Assembly: GCF_005145045.1 (NCBI RefSeq) | Contig: NZ_CP039693.1 | Location: forward strand, 186,001 to 250,000 | Length of the DNA: 64,000 bases | Direction of reading: 5' to 3' | From: Agrobacterium larrymoorei | GTDB lineage: Bacteria; Pseudomonadota; Alphaproteobacteria; Rhizobiales; Rhizobiaceae | Shown here: piece after piece, positions 43,667-52,388 of the stretch | Numbering within the stretch: the first letter of the stretch is position 1 | How the letters are laid out: each line of letters starts with the position of its first letter | Position numbers and translations under genes: made by a program | Notes under the pieces: model-generated | Databases searched by the model: none | Seen by the model: the letters and a program-made list of their open reading frames with translations, nothing else | Told to the model about the DNA's origin: nothing

Positions 43667-44299
43667 ATGCCAAAGCAAGACAAAAGTGACATTAAACTCG
43701 TCAGGACATGGACGCTGCCAGCCACTGTAACAATGGGGTCGGCGGTCCGCGCGAAAGGCGTATTGCAGGAAATACAGGCAAGGCTGCCCACCATTTCGAA
43801 AAAATCCATCTCTCTTGAAGGAGTTGATCTTACGCTTGCGATGGCAGCCAGCGAAAAGACCACCTTCAACGCTGCTGCGGCCATTGCTTCCAAGGTCGTC
43901 GCCGAAGCCGTCGCTCTTCCGGTCATCCCACGCGAAATCGAGGACGTCCTGGCGATCAAAACCAGTGAGCGGCACCGTTGGCTTGCCGACGGTCGTCTGC
44001 CAAGCGCGGGCACGAGAACCGTCAGACTGAACGGACGCGCCCGCCAGATCACCTTCCATGTCTTCGACCCCAGGGTGGTGGAAGAGCTTCTCGATACGGG
44101 CGTCGTCGAAGAATGGCGCGTGGAGGAAGCAGAGGCGAAGGCCGAAAAGAAACAGCAGGCGGCCTATCAGGCGAAGCTGACGCGCTCGCTCAAGAAGCAG
44201 TCCGCAAAGCGATCCAAGAGGGCAAAGGATAGCTCCGAGGATTCAACCCTAAAGCTTGGCGGCTGGGAGGAATTCGACATCGACGGACTGCTTCATTAA
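43667..44299 (+). CDS. Conserved hypothetical protein with lysine-rich C-terminus
   Basis: A 210-residue protein I do not recognise. Residues 1-100 look globular (ATVTMGSAVRAKGVLQEIQA, ISLEGVDLTLAMAASEK); residues 105-155 contain SERHRWLADGRLPSAGTRTV and ITFHVFDPRVVEELLDTGVV; the last 60 residues are a Lys/Glu/Gln/Ala-rich helix followed by GWEEFDIDGLLH. No membrane segment or catalytic motif. The helix-rich basic tail could bind nucleic acid. It stands 100 bp upstream of the stress-type PRC-barrel gene. I chose the ATG at 43667; an earlier in-frame start at 43625 exists. Confidence 0.6.
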   Translation: MPKQDKSDIKLVRTWTLPATVTMGSAVRAKGVLQEIQARLPTISKKSISLEGVDLTLAMAASEKTTFNAAAAIASKVVAEAVALPVIPREIEDVLAIKTSERHRWLADGRLPSAGTRTVRLNGRARQITFHVFDPRVVEELLDTGVVEEWRVEEAEAKAEKKQQAAYQAKLTRSLKKQSAKRSKRAKDSSEDSTLKLGGWEEFDIDGLLH

Positions 44300-44349
44300 A
44301 CGCGCCTTATAAGACGACTGCGCGAAGTCCATATGCTCAATCTCAATGG

Positions 44350-44374
44350 GGAACCTGTGGCGTCTGATCCCGTT
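44350..44374 (+). promoter_or_regulatory. EcfG/RpoE2-type general stress promoter of the PRC-barrel gene
   Basis: GGAAC at 44350, 16 bases, then CGTT at 44371: a full match to the alphaproteobacterial general-stress sigma factor consensus (GGAAC-N16/17-CGTT). It lies 28 bp before the PRC-barrel start, a good distance for a short leader. Confidence 0.75.
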
Positions 44375-44402
44375 ACCTTGTCATCCAACAAGGAGGAAAA
44401 AA

Positions 44403-44699
44403 ATGGATCACACAAACCACGTTCGCTTGTCGACAACGGAATTGACACCAGAAATTCTTGAAGGTGCGACTGTCTACGGCGCTGATGACCACAAAATCGG
44501 AAAAGTTGACCATGTTCACGCAGGGGCTGCAGGCGGCCAGGTCATCATAGATGTCGGCGGTTTTCTTGGAATTGGCGCGAAACCAGTAGCAGTCGCCTTA
44601 AGCGATCTGGACTTCATGCGCGACGAAGACGGCGACGTCCATGCTGTGACATCCTGGACAAAAGATCAGTTGAAAGACATGCCGGAACATCATCACTGA
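44403..44699 (+). CDS. PRC-barrel domain protein
   Basis: A 98-residue protein containing one PRC-barrel domain: EGATVYGADDHKIGKVDHVH, then VIIDVGGFLGIGAKPVAVAL and DLDFMRDEDGDVHAVTSWTK. PRC-barrel proteins of this type are common stress-induced cytoplasmic or envelope-associated proteins in rhizobia. Ribosome binding site AAGGAGG lies seven bases upstream of the ATG, and an EcfG-type promoter lies just before it. The C-terminus ends in a His-rich EHHH. A GC-rich hairpin follows at 44709. Confidence 0.88.
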   Translation: MDHTNHVRLSTTELTPEILEGATVYGADDHKIGKVDHVHAGAAGGQVIIDVGGFLGIGAKPVAVALSDLDFMRDEDGDVHAVTSWTKDQLKDMPEHHH

Positions 44700-44708
44700 G
44701 GTAGACAG

Positions 44709-44730
44709 GGCCCGGTCTCAGTGTCGGGCC
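44709..44730 (+). terminator. Hairpin after PRC-barrel gene
   Basis: Arms GGCCCG and CGGGCC with a ten-base loop, nine bases after the stop. The T-run is poor (TTACC), so termination may be weak; the gene is convergent with the hydrolase gene. Confidence 0.5.
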
Positions 44731-44756
44731 TTACCTCCGCTACTACTCGTCCTCCC

Positions 44757-45554
44757 CTATTCAAAGCCTTCAAGAAGGAAGTTGACGGCGTCCCTCGCTT
44801 CCTCGGATGAAATCGTGTGACCAACCCCAGGGTAGATCTTAGACCTTACAGTAAAGCCTGCCGATTCCAATTGGCTCGCCGCGACCGCCATTGCCGCAGG
44901 AGGGATGGTCTTGTCCGCGGAACCATGCATCATCAAAATGTCCGTTTGTGTCGATGACGACGTCGGTGGAAGAGGCAACAATCCAGCGAAGGTGACGACT
45001 GCGCCCACCTTCCAGCGACCCGAAGCCACTCCATCCAGCGCCATTATCGCGCCCTGTGAAACTCCGACGAAGGCCACCCGATCCAAGGCTGCTTCGAACC
45101 CTTCACGTTTAATAATATCAGATACTACTCCGTCAAAGGCGCGACGCGCAGCATCAATGCGCTCGGGGCGCATGACCTGGTCGTCGACTGCAAACCACTG
45201 ACGTCCACCTGACCTATGTGGAAAAGGTGCGTCTGGCGCAGCAAACACTGTGTCCGGGAGCGTCGCCTCCCAGGAGTTTCCGGTCGCTTCCATCACAGAT
45301 CCTCGCCCGCGGATGCCGTGAAACAGAATGACCAGTTGATGCGAACGCGTGACTTCTTTTCGCTTGGCGGCAACTTCGGGCGAGCGATCAGCCTGCGCTA
45401 CTTGCAGAGGGTTGAAGCAATAGTCGACCTTGGGAGACACCATTGTAGATTCTCTGTCGGCCGCCATCACTTCATCCGGCCTCGCGAAAACGTAGATGGC
45501 ACCAACGAGCAGAATGAAGAGAAAGACGAGGGTTGCGAGATGTGACGGTGTCAT
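44757..45554 (-). CDS. Alpha/beta-hydrolase, phospholipase/carboxylesterase type, membrane-anchored
   Basis: A 265-residue alpha/beta-hydrolase with an N-terminal membrane anchor (LATLVFLFILLVGAIYVF). The catalytic set is visible: oxyanion region LFHGIRGRG, nucleophile Ser in FVGVSQGAIM, Asp in MMHGSADKTIPP and His in YPGVGHTISSEE. This is the carboxylesterase/phospholipase family, acting outside the inner membrane if the anchor is correct. The ATG at 45554 has AGGAAAG upstream; one at 45572 adds six residues. It diverges from the dehydrogenase gene at 45739, and the shared 184-bp region holds stress-promoter-like motifs. Confidence 0.85.
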   Translation of the reverse strand: MTPSHLATLVFLFILLVGAIYVFARPDEVMAADRESTMVSPKVDYCFNPLQVAQADRSPEVAAKRKEVTRSHQLVILFHGIRGRGSVMEATGNSWEATLPDTVFAAPDAPFPHRSGGRQWFAVDDQVMRPERIDAARRAFDGVVSDIIKREGFEAALDRVAFVGVSQGAIMALDGVASGRWKVGAVVTFAGLLPLPPTSSSTQTDILMMHGSADKTIPPAAMAVAASQLESAGFTVRSKIYPGVGHTISSEEARDAVNFLLEGFE

Positions 45555-45589
45555 GGGACTTTCCTGTTGCATGTCCTCAACCTTTCCTC

Positions 45590-45603
45590 GGAACGTTCGT
45601 TCC
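45590..45603. promoter_or_regulatory. Palindrome in the hydrolase/dehydrogenase intergenic region
   Basis: Arms GGAACG and CGTTCC with a TT centre form a 14-bp perfect dyad. It may be a repressor operator of TetR type. On the minus strand it also supplies a GGAAC followed after 16 bases by GGTT, a degenerate stress-promoter match for the hydrolase gene. Confidence 0.4.
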
Positions 45604-45676
45604 GCGTCACAAACAGTCTGATACTGACAATTGCGTTATTGCCCTTGTCCGCTCAAAACGCATGAGTCTCGTGCTT

Positions 45677-45701
45677 GGAACATCCTTGCCTATCTCCCGT
45701 T
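45677..45701 (+). promoter_or_regulatory. EcfG/RpoE2-type general stress promoter of the short-chain dehydrogenase gene
   Basis: GGAAC at 45677, 16 bases, then CGTT at 45698, a full consensus match, 37 bp before the dehydrogenase start. Confidence 0.75.
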
Positions 45702-45738
45702 CAGACTTGAACAGCATTGCATACTCAAGGAGATTTCG

Positions 45739-46500
45739 ATGCAGCGGTTTGCAGACAAGGTCGTCGTCGTGACTGGCGCGGGCTCCGGCATAGGCAAGGC
45801 GACGGCGGAGCGTTTTCTTAGTGAAGGTGCGATGGTGACACTCGTGGGTCGCACCAAGTCCAAGCTGGACAACGTCGCGAACCCCCACCCTGCCGATCGG
45901 GTTCTCGTTGCCGAGGCCGACATTTCGAACGAAGGTGAGGTAAATGACCTAATTTCCCGCACCGTCGAAAAGTTCGGACGCCTTGACGTTCTTGTCAATA
46001 ATGCTGGTGTCGTGGCTCAGGGCAACGTCGGCACCCTCACAACGGATGATTGGCGGACAGTGATGGCGACGGATGTCGATGGCGTCTTCTACGCGAGCCG
46101 TGCGGCGATCCCGCATCTGAAGTCATCGCGGGGCTCCATCATCAACGTCAGCTCGGTATCCGGCACAGGTGGGGATTGGGTAATGGCAGCCTACAACGCC
46201 GCCAAGGGTGCAGTGACCAATCTCACGCGGGCTATGGCCATGGACCATGGTAAGGACGGCATCAGGGTCAACGCAGTGTGCCCGAGCCTCACGCGAACAG
46301 GCATGACCGAGGATATGATGGACGACGACAAGCTGATTTCGAAGTTCAACGAACGCTTCGCGCTCAAGGGGCCAGGCGAGCCTGAAGACGTCGCAGCCGT
46401 TATAGCATTCCTCGCAAGCGAAGACGCCCGGTTCGTGACTGGGGTCAATCTACCCGTGGACGGCGGGATGTCTGCGTCAAACGGACAGCCGCCCCAGTGA
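45739..46500 (+). CDS. Short-chain dehydrogenase/reductase (SDR)
   Basis: A 253-residue classical SDR. Motifs: cofactor-binding VVVTGAGSGIGKATAERF near residue 8, NNAGVV near residue 86, catalytic Ser in INVSSVSG and YNAAKGA with the Tyr and Lys. The protein starts at the ATG at 45739 with AAGGAG eight bases upstream. The substrate is unknown; such stress-linked SDRs often act on sugars or ketones. An EcfG-type promoter lies just upstream and a terminator hairpin follows. Confidence 0.92.
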   Translation: MQRFADKVVVVTGAGSGIGKATAERFLSEGAMVTLVGRTKSKLDNVANPHPADRVLVAEADISNEGEVNDLISRTVEKFGRLDVLVNNAGVVAQGNVGTLTTDDWRTVMATDVDGVFYASRAAIPHLKSSRGSIINVSSVSGTGGDWVMAAYNAAKGAVTNLTRAMAMDHGKDGIRVNAVCPSLTRTGMTEDMMDDDKLISKFNERFALKGPGEPEDVAAVIAFLASEDARFVTGVNLPVDGGMSASNGQPPQ

Positions 46501-46508
46501 TTATCGAA

Positions 46509-46538
46509 CGGCCCCTGATGGAATGTCCCGAGGGGCCG
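46509..46538. terminator. Bidirectional terminator between SDR gene and convergent operon
   Basis: Perfect eight-base arms CGGCCCCT and AGGGGCCG with a 14-base loop, eight bases after the SDR stop and nine before the end of the minus-strand gene at 46548. Confidence 0.65.
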
Positions 46539-46547
46539 AGATACTCT

Positions 46548-46772
46548 TTATTCGACAGGTCGTTTATCTTCGGCCGCGGGCCAGTCATTGGCAGGCTCAT
46601 CAATCACTCCATCATCTGCCGGATCTGGATCTTGCTCGTGAGCCATCAACAGGCCGTTGACCTCCACGACGATCATGCTGCAGGCGTCCTCGTATTTGAT
46701 CCCCTTCACCACGAGACCATCAACCAGCTCCTCGAGCTTGACGCGAACCTCACGTTTTAAATCATCGGTCAT
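46548..46772 (-). CDS. Small acidic protein, operon with exonuclease III
   Basis: A 74-residue acidic protein: N-terminal helix MTDDLKREVRVKLEELVDGL, then YEDACSMIVVEVNGLLMAHE and an acidic tail rich in Asp, Glu and Pro. No family recognised. It overlaps the end of the exonuclease III gene by 4 bp in the same direction, so it is co-expressed with it. A real gene is supported by the overlap and the protein-like composition. Confidence 0.65.
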   Translation of the reverse strand: MTDDLKREVRVKLEELVDGLVVKGIKYEDACSMIVVEVNGLLMAHEQDPDPADDGVIDEPANDWPAAEDKRPVE

Positions 46773-47569
46773 TTCTCTCTCCTTTGTTTAGCGGTCTTAC
46801 CAGTCAGTTCAATCCAGACAGGCGCATGATCGCTGGTGTGATCCCAGCCACGTACATGCTTGTCGACTTGGGCTATCAAGAGTTTCTCGGCGAGGTCCGG
46901 ACTCAGCAGGAAATGGTCAATCCGAAGGCCAGCGTCGCGCGCGAACGCGTTCCGAAAATATGCCCAGAAAGTGTAGATGCGCTCGTCCGAATGGAGGTGC
47001 CGGACTGCGTCTATCCAGCCTTGCGCCACCAGGTCCGCATAGGCTTTCTTCACTTCGGGCCGGAACAGCGCATCGTCGATCCAACGCTCGGGTTTGTAGA
47101 CATCGAGATCGGTCGGCATGACGTTGAAGTCGCCGATGAGCGCGACGGGCACACCGAGCTCCAAGAGTTCGGCCGCGTAGGAATGCAGTCGCTGAAACCA
47201 CTCCAGCTTGTACCGGAACTTTGGTCCTGAGACCGGATTGCCGTTCGGCAGGTACAGGCAGCCGACGACTATGCCGTCAATGACTGCCTCAATGTAACGA
47301 CTCTGATCGTCATCCTGACCGCCGCGCAGCCCGCGTCGCGTTTCCAGCGGCTTCTGACCTCTCGCGAGGATCGCGACGCCGTTCCAGGATTTCTGGCCAT
47401 GCCATATCGCTCCATAGCCGGAGCGCTCTAATTCCTTACGGGGAAACTTGTTGGAAGGTGCTTTCAGCTCTTGAAGACAGACGATGTCGGGTGTCACCTC
47501 GTCCAACCAACGAAGGAGGATGTCGAGGCGCCCATTAATGCCGTTGACGTTAAACGTGGCGATCTTCAC
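46769..47569 (-). CDS. xthA: Exodeoxyribonuclease III / AP endonuclease
   Basis: A 266-residue endonuclease/exonuclease/phosphatase-family enzyme. Motifs: KIATFNVNGINGRLD at the start, catalytic Glu in LQELKAP, the IGDFNVMPTDLDVYKP loop, and the final WDHTSDHAPVWIEL with the catalytic Asp-His. It cuts at abasic sites and degrades 3' ends of duplex DNA. It is encoded between two small genes and directly beside the Ku/LigD locus, so it can serve as an end-cleaning nuclease for end joining. It overlaps the downstream small gene by 4 bp. Confidence 0.92.
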   Translation of the reverse strand: MKIATFNVNGINGRLDILLRWLDEVTPDIVCLQELKAPSNKFPRKELERSGYGAIWHGQKSWNGVAILARGQKPLETRRGLRGGQDDDQSRYIEAVIDGIVVGCLYLPNGNPVSGPKFRYKLEWFQRLHSYAAELLELGVPVALIGDFNVMPTDLDVYKPERWIDDALFRPEVKKAYADLVAQGWIDAVRHLHSDERIYTFWAYFRNAFARDAGLRIDHFLLSPDLAEKLLIAQVDKHVRGWDHTSDHAPVWIELTGKTAKQRREK

Positions 47570-47577
47570 TGAAGCGG

Positions 47578-47754
47578 TCAGCGTTTGCGATCGCCCTTGT
47601 CGCCCTCGCCCGATTTCGTATCGTGCTTCGCATCATGGCGGGCGTCGGCTGAAAGTGAGCGGGAAACGTCGACGCTCTCCTTGAATTTCCCACCCTCGTC
47701 GCGGCGGACATAACGCTTGTCGGTTCCGGTATCGATCAATTCTCGCTTGGTCAT
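47578..47754 (-). CDS. Small charged protein upstream of xthA
   Basis: A 58-residue very hydrophilic protein: MTKRELIDTGTDKRYVRRD, then FKESVDVSRSLSADARHDAK and a Lys/Asp/Gly-rich tail. An ATG at 47754 has GGAGG upstream. It ends nine bases before the exonuclease III start on the same strand. Highly charged low-complexity proteins of this kind are common near ku/ligD in rhizobia; the function is not known to me. The gene is short but well placed. Confidence 0.65.
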   Translation of the reverse strand: MTKRELIDTGTDKRYVRRDEGGKFKESVDVSRSLSADARHDAKHDTKSGEGDKGDRKR

Positions 47755-47895
47755 AACAGACCTCCCTTTGGATTGAGTTACGGAGGCAAACGCGCTGCGT
47801 GCGGGAAAGATGCATTCGAATCAGCACCATAGAAGAGACTCGCATAACGGGCGCTCGCACCTGGCTAAGTCATTGAAAAACGATTCATTTTGCCA

Positions 47896-47921
47896 GGAAC
47901 GATTCGCATGCTGATTCGGTT
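47896..47921 (+). promoter_or_regulatory. EcfG/RpoE2-like promoter of the first ku gene
   Basis: GGAAC at 47896, then TT at 47920 after 19 bases, matching the looser Sinorhizobium RpoE2 consensus GGAAC-N18/19-TT; the extended CGTT element is imperfect (CGGTT). It lies 36 bp before the ku start. This short motif is expected several times by chance, so position is the main support. Confidence 0.5.
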
Positions 47922-47956
47922 TGAATCTCATCGGTTGTGTCAGGAGTACGCGTGTC

Positions 47957-48853
47957 ATGGGTTCCCCGAGAGCAAACTGGAAAGGATTCATCAAATTCGG
48001 CGAGGTGTCGTGCGCCGTTGCACTCTACACGGCGGCGTCAGCCTCGGAGCGCATCGCCTTCAACACACTCAACAGGGCGACCGGAAACCGGGTCAGGCGA
48101 GAGTTCATAGATGGCGAGACAGGAGAGCCAGTTGAAAAGGGCGATCAGGTCAAAGGCTACGAGACGGAAAATGGCCATTACATCGTCCTCGAACCGGAGG
48201 AAGTCGCGGCCGCAGTCCCTGACAGCGATAAGACACTCACGATCGAATCGTTCATTCCCTGCTCCGACATCGACACCGTGTACTTCGACAAGCCCTACTA
48301 TCTGACGCCGGACAAGATGGGCACGGAGGCTTACGTCCTGCTGCGAGAAGGCATGAAGAGGGCCAAGGTCGCGGCAATAGCGCACACGGTCCTGTTTCGC
48401 CGTCTGCGCACAGTCCTCATTCGACCACATGGCAAGGGCCTCATCGCTTCCACTCTCAACTTCGACTACGAGGTTCGGTCATCGCAGGAGGCCTTCGAGG
48501 ATCAGCCGGACATCAAGAGCGATCCGGAACTGCTCGAGATTGCGGAGCTGATCATCGACAAGAAGAAGGGCACTTTCGACGCCAGCACCTTTGACGACAG
48601 ATATGAGGACGCTGTGACGGAACTCGTCAAAGCCAAGATCGAAGGCCGTTCGCTGCCAAAGAAGAAGGCTTCCCCTGCTGCGAAGGCCGTCGATCTGCTG
48701 CAGGCGTTGCGCGAAAGTGCGGGCCTCGGTGCCAAGAAGACCAGATCTAGTCGAACCGCAGCCAACGCCAATGCAAGCGCAAGCCGTTCAAGAACCAAGA
48801 AAGCTGCCGGCAAGGCAAAGCCCCCCCCGGCACCCAGCCGCCGCGCAGGCTAA
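47957..48853 (+). CDS. ku: Ku protein (first copy)
   Basis: A 298-residue bacterial Ku homodimer subunit. The core is typical: start WKGFIKFGEVSCAVALYTA, AFNTLNRATGNRVRRE, then IESFIPCSDIDTVYFDKPYY, YVLLREGMKRAKVAAIA and IRPHGKGLIASTLNFDYEVR. The C-terminal 60 residues are a Lys/Ala/Ser-rich tail typical for DNA binding. It holds broken DNA ends and recruits LigD. A second ku starts 12 bp downstream. I chose the ATG at 47957 by family start. It converges with ligD after the second ku. Confidence 0.95.
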   Translation: MGSPRANWKGFIKFGEVSCAVALYTAASASERIAFNTLNRATGNRVRREFIDGETGEPVEKGDQVKGYETENGHYIVLEPEEVAAAVPDSDKTLTIESFIPCSDIDTVYFDKPYYLTPDKMGTEAYVLLREGMKRAKVAAIAHTVLFRRLRTVLIRPHGKGLIASTLNFDYEVRSSQEAFEDQPDIKSDPELLEIAELIIDKKKGTFDASTFDDRYEDAVTELVKAKIEGRSLPKKKASPAAKAVDLLQALRESAGLGAKKTRSSRTAANANASASRSRTKKAAGKAKPPPAPSRRAG

Positions 48854-48865
48854 CAGGAGAACCAC

Positions 48866-49675
48866 ATGGCTGTTCGCCCTTATTGGAAAGGCCACCTGAA
48901 ACTTTCCCTTGTCAACTGCGCCGTCCAGATGATGCCGGCGACGTCGGAGAGCGAGAAGGTTCGCTTCCACACTCTGAACCGTGCCACCCAGAACCGGGTG
49001 GTCAGCCACTATGTAGATTCCGTCACGGGCAAGGACGTGAAAGAGGAGAACGAGGTCAAGGGTTATGCGCGCGGCGAAAACGACTACATCATCCTTGAAC
49101 ATGACGAGCTAGAGAATGTCGCCCTGGACAGCACCTGCACAATCGACATAACGACCTTCACGCAACGAGACACGATCGAGTGGATTTGGCTCGATACCCC
49201 CTACTACCTGTCTCCGAGCGAAAAAGTGGCACAGGAGGCTTTCGCCGTGATCCGCGACGCCATGGCTTCGCAAGGTATGGTCGGTATTTCCCGACTGGTA
49301 ATCTCGCGCCGGGAACGCGCCGTCATGCTCGAACCTCGCGGCAAGGGAATAGTCCTGTGGACGCTGCGTTATGGCGATGAGGTACGTGACGAAGACAGCT
49401 ACTTTGACAGTATCGCCGATGAGAAACCAGACGCCGACATGATGCCTCTCATTCAGAAGCTCATCAAAAAGCAGACGAAGCCTTGGGACGCGAAGATGGT
49501 CATAGATCCTGTCCAGGATCGTCTGCTCGACATCATCAAGGCGAAGAAGAAACAGCAGAAAAAGCCGACTCGTGCCAAGGCAAAGGTGCCTTCGTCGCCT
49601 TCCAAACCAAGCAATGTCATCAACATCATGGACGCACTGAAGAAGTCGGTCGCCGCAGAAACACGGGCAAAATAG
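48866..49675 (+). CDS. ku: Ku protein (second copy)
   Basis: A 269-residue Ku subunit, clearly paralogous to the first copy: WKGHLKLSLVNCAVQMMPA, FHTLNRATQNRVVSHYVDS, ITTFTQRDTIEWIWLDTPYY, a FAVIRDAMASQGMVGISRLV block and a Lys-rich C-terminus. Paired different Ku genes are known in Sinorhizobium, where they act as homo- or heterodimers. It follows the first ku by 12 bp with an AACAGGAG ribosome binding site and converges with ligD, 6 bp between stops. Confidence 0.95.
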   Translation: MAVRPYWKGHLKLSLVNCAVQMMPATSESEKVRFHTLNRATQNRVVSHYVDSVTGKDVKEENEVKGYARGENDYIILEHDELENVALDSTCTIDITTFTQRDTIEWIWLDTPYYLSPSEKVAQEAFAVIRDAMASQGMVGISRLVISRRERAVMLEPRGKGIVLWTLRYGDEVRDEDSYFDSIADEKPDADMMPLIQKLIKKQTKPWDAKMVIDPVQDRLLDIIKAKKKQQKKPTRAKAKVPSSPSKPSNVINIMDALKKSVAAETRAK

Positions 49676-49681
49676 GTTGCG

Positions 49682-52354
49682 TCAGGCAGATGCCTTCCGA
49701 GCTTTGTTCAGCCGCTTGATAGCTTGCTCCAGCGAGCGGTGGCCCTCATTGTAGTCCTGCCAGGCCGTGCTCTTTTTCAGTAGGTCCGGAACTGTCCTGA
49801 CGGTAAAGCGCGTTGGATCGAGGTCAACCCTCACCTGCGTCCAGTTCAAAGGCATCGACACCGTCGCACCAGCACGTGCTCGTGGAGATAGAGGCGCGAC
49901 CGCCGTCGCCATGCGGTCATTGCGCAAGTAGTCGAGGAATATCCGCCCTTCCCGTTGGTTCTTCGCCATCTTGATGAGGTACTGATCCGGGTTATCCCGC
50001 GCCATATCCTGACAAACGTCATGCGCAAAGCCTTTAGCCTCGTCCCAACTCAGCTTCTTACCTCGACTTGCGGCGAGTGGCGTCACGACGTGCAGTCCCT
50101 TGCCGCCTGTCGTCTTGCAGAAACTGACAAGACCCAGTTCTTCCAGCCTGTCGCGTATCTCACGCGCGGCGTCCACGACTGCTGAAAACTCGACATTCGG
50201 GCCGGGGTCGAGGTCTAATACCAACCTTCCCGGAACTTCCGGCTGATCGGGCAAGCAGTTCCACGGGTGAAGTTCGATCCCGCCAATCTGGGCGATGGCG
50301 GCAAGTCCTTCGACGCGATCGACCTGGAGATAGGGCTTCTTGTCGCCAAAGACCGTCACGAGTTCCAGAAGGTTCGACGTTCCAGCCATGGCATGGCGCT
50401 GGAAGAACTGCTCGCCACCAATGCCATCAGGACAACGAAGGATCGAGCATGGCCGACCTTTGATATGATCGATCATCCACGCTCCAACAGCTTCATGGTA
50501 CTGAGCAAGATCGACCTTGGTCACAGGTTTTTTGTCACCCGCGTCCGGCCAGAGCGCCTTGTCGGGGCTCGAGATCATGACGCCCATGACCTCTTCCTTT
50601 GCGCCCTTCCGAGAGCGTCTAGCTGGGGGCGTTTTGGTCTCAGGATCCGGGACATCCGCGTCCGCTGGTACTGCAGGCTCTTCGGCTTCCACCTCTTCGG
50701 CAGGCTTATCCTCACGCAAGCCCTTGAACGCACCCTGACGAACCTGACCATCTGCGGTCCATCCGGCGAACTCAATCTCGGCGACAAGCTCGGGTTTTAG
50801 CCAGACGATATCCTCCGTTTTCTTCGGCGCACCAATCCCCGTAAACGGAGATTTCGAGGTCTCCATCTCCTGAAGTTTCGGCAGAAGTTGTTGGACCGTC
50901 TTGGTGCCGTAGCCTGTCCCGACACGACCAACGTAAACGAAGTGCTTTCCGCTGAAGACGCCGACAAGCAGTGAGCGGAATTTCCCATTGGTCTTGGCAT
51001 AGCCGCCGATGACAACCTCATGGCCCGCGCGACATTTGGATTTCGCCCACGTCTTCGTCCGACCGGAGACGTAATGAGCATCGGCCTCCTTGGAGACGAT
51101 GCCCTCGAGCGACAGCTTGCAGGCCGACTTCAAGACGGCGTCGCCACCGGTTTCGAAATGCTCGACGAACCGCAAGCGGGGATCGTCGCCCGCATCGGCC
51201 ATCAGGGTTTCCAGACGGGATTTGCGTTCCGTCAACGGAAGCTCCCTTAAATCCTCGTCACCCTCGAACAGCAGATCAAATGCAAAGTAGACAAGGTCGT
51301 TCGTCGCTCCTTCGGAGAGCGCTGCCTGGAGCGCCGCGAAATCGGGCGCGCCCTGCTCATCGAGCGCGCAGATCTCGCCATCAATGATGCATTCAGGTAG
51401 CGCCGACGCCGCCTCTGCAATCGCCGGCCACTTCGACGTCCAATCCAGTCCCTTGCGGGTCTTCAACGCGACCTCGCCACCGGCGACGCGCATCTGGACC
51501 CGGTAGCCGTCGAACTTGATCTCGTGGATCCAGCCTTTGCCAGACGGTGGACGTGTCAGGCTCTCACAAAGCTGCGGCGCGATGAAGCTAGGCATCGCCG
51601 ATTTGGAGCTTGAGGACTTGGCAGCCTTTGTCCGAGCCGTCCTAGGCTTCGCCAGGCTTTTCGTACCTGCCTTGCGCTCCTCGGCGGCGAACCCTTCGTT
51701 GCTGTCCCACACCGCGTCTGCCTTGACCGTGTCGCCCTTCGTCATGAAAGGCTTAGGCTTCTTGCCCTTGCCAGCAGCGATTGCCTCCATGGTCCGGCCG
51801 GAAGCGACGGAGGTCTGATTGTCTTCCAAAATGGCGGCGCCATTCTCGTCGACAGAGTAATCGTCGCGGTGCTTGATCAGCAGCCAGTTCGTCCGCTTGC
51901 CGCCGTCGCGGTCGTTGCGCATCCGCACCAGAACGAAGCTTCCATTAAGGCGCTCACCTTGCAATGTGAACTTGAAGTCGCCTTTCGCCAGTGCCTGCTC
52001 GGGCGTCTTGTTGCCCTCCGGTTCCCAGTAGCCTCGATCCCACAGCATTACGGTACCGCCGCCATACTGACCCTTCGGTATCGTGCCCTCGAAGTCGCCG
52101 TAGTCCAAAGGGTGATCCTCGACCTCGACGGCAAGCCGCTTGTCTCCCGGATCGAGAGATGGGCCTTTTGTCACCGCCCAGGACTTGAACACGCCATCGA
52201 GCTCGATGCGGAGATCGTAATGGAGGCGGGTCGCGTCGTGCTTCTGGATAACAAAACGGCGCCGGTTCGACGCCTTGACCTCGATCTCTCCACTGGGCTC
52301 GCGCGTTTGCTTGAAATCGCGTTTGGATCGGTACTTACTCAGATTGTCTGTCAA
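49682..52354 (-). CDS. ligD: LigD, multifunctional DNA ligase D
   Basis: An 890-residue LigD with order phosphoesterase, ligase, polymerase. Residues 20-180: 3'-phosphoesterase ([20 protein letters not shown]). Residues 250-540: ATP ligase with the nucleotidyl lysine in EIKFDGYR near residue 280. Residues 595-890: primase/polymerase domain ([17 protein letters not shown], then LDLDPGP). It fills, trims and seals Ku-bound ends. The start is uncertain: I chose a TTG at 52354 with GGGAG upstream, placing [10 protein letters not shown] near the N-terminus as in relatives; longer frames run to 52600 but overlap a separate small gene. It converges with the second ku. Confidence 0.93.
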   Translation of the reverse strand: MTDNLSKYRSKRDFKQTREPSGEIEVKASNRRRFVIQKHDATRLHYDLRIELDGVFKSWAVTKGPSLDPGDKRLAVEVEDHPLDYGDFEGTIPKGQYGGGTVMLWDRGYWEPEGNKTPEQALAKGDFKFTLQGERLNGSFVLVRMRNDRDGGKRTNWLLIKHRDDYSVDENGAAILEDNQTSVASGRTMEAIAAGKGKKPKPFMTKGDTVKADAVWDSNEGFAAEERKAGTKSLAKPRTARTKAAKSSSSKSAMPSFIAPQLCESLTRPPSGKGWIHEIKFDGYRVQMRVAGGEVALKTRKGLDWTSKWPAIAEAASALPECIIDGEICALDEQGAPDFAALQAALSEGATNDLVYFAFDLLFEGDEDLRELPLTERKSRLETLMADAGDDPRLRFVEHFETGGDAVLKSACKLSLEGIVSKEADAHYVSGRTKTWAKSKCRAGHEVVIGGYAKTNGKFRSLLVGVFSGKHFVYVGRVGTGYGTKTVQQLLPKLQEMETSKSPFTGIGAPKKTEDIVWLKPELVAEIEFAGWTADGQVRQGAFKGLREDKPAEEVEAEEPAVPADADVPDPETKTPPARRSRKGAKEEVMGVMISSPDKALWPDAGDKKPVTKVDLAQYHEAVGAWMIDHIKGRPCSILRCPDGIGGEQFFQRHAMAGTSNLLELVTVFGDKKPYLQVDRVEGLAAIAQIGGIELHPWNCLPDQPEVPGRLVLDLDPGPNVEFSAVVDAAREIRDRLEELGLVSFCKTTGGKGLHVVTPLAASRGKKLSWDEAKGFAHDVCQDMARDNPDQYLIKMAKNQREGRIFLDYLRNDRMATAVAPLSPRARAGATVSMPLNWTQVRVDLDPTRFTVRTVPDLLKKSTAWQDYNEGHRSLEQAIKRLNKARKASA

Positions 52355-52388
52355 CGCATCAACTCCCGAGGAGAAAGCCAGGTTACCC

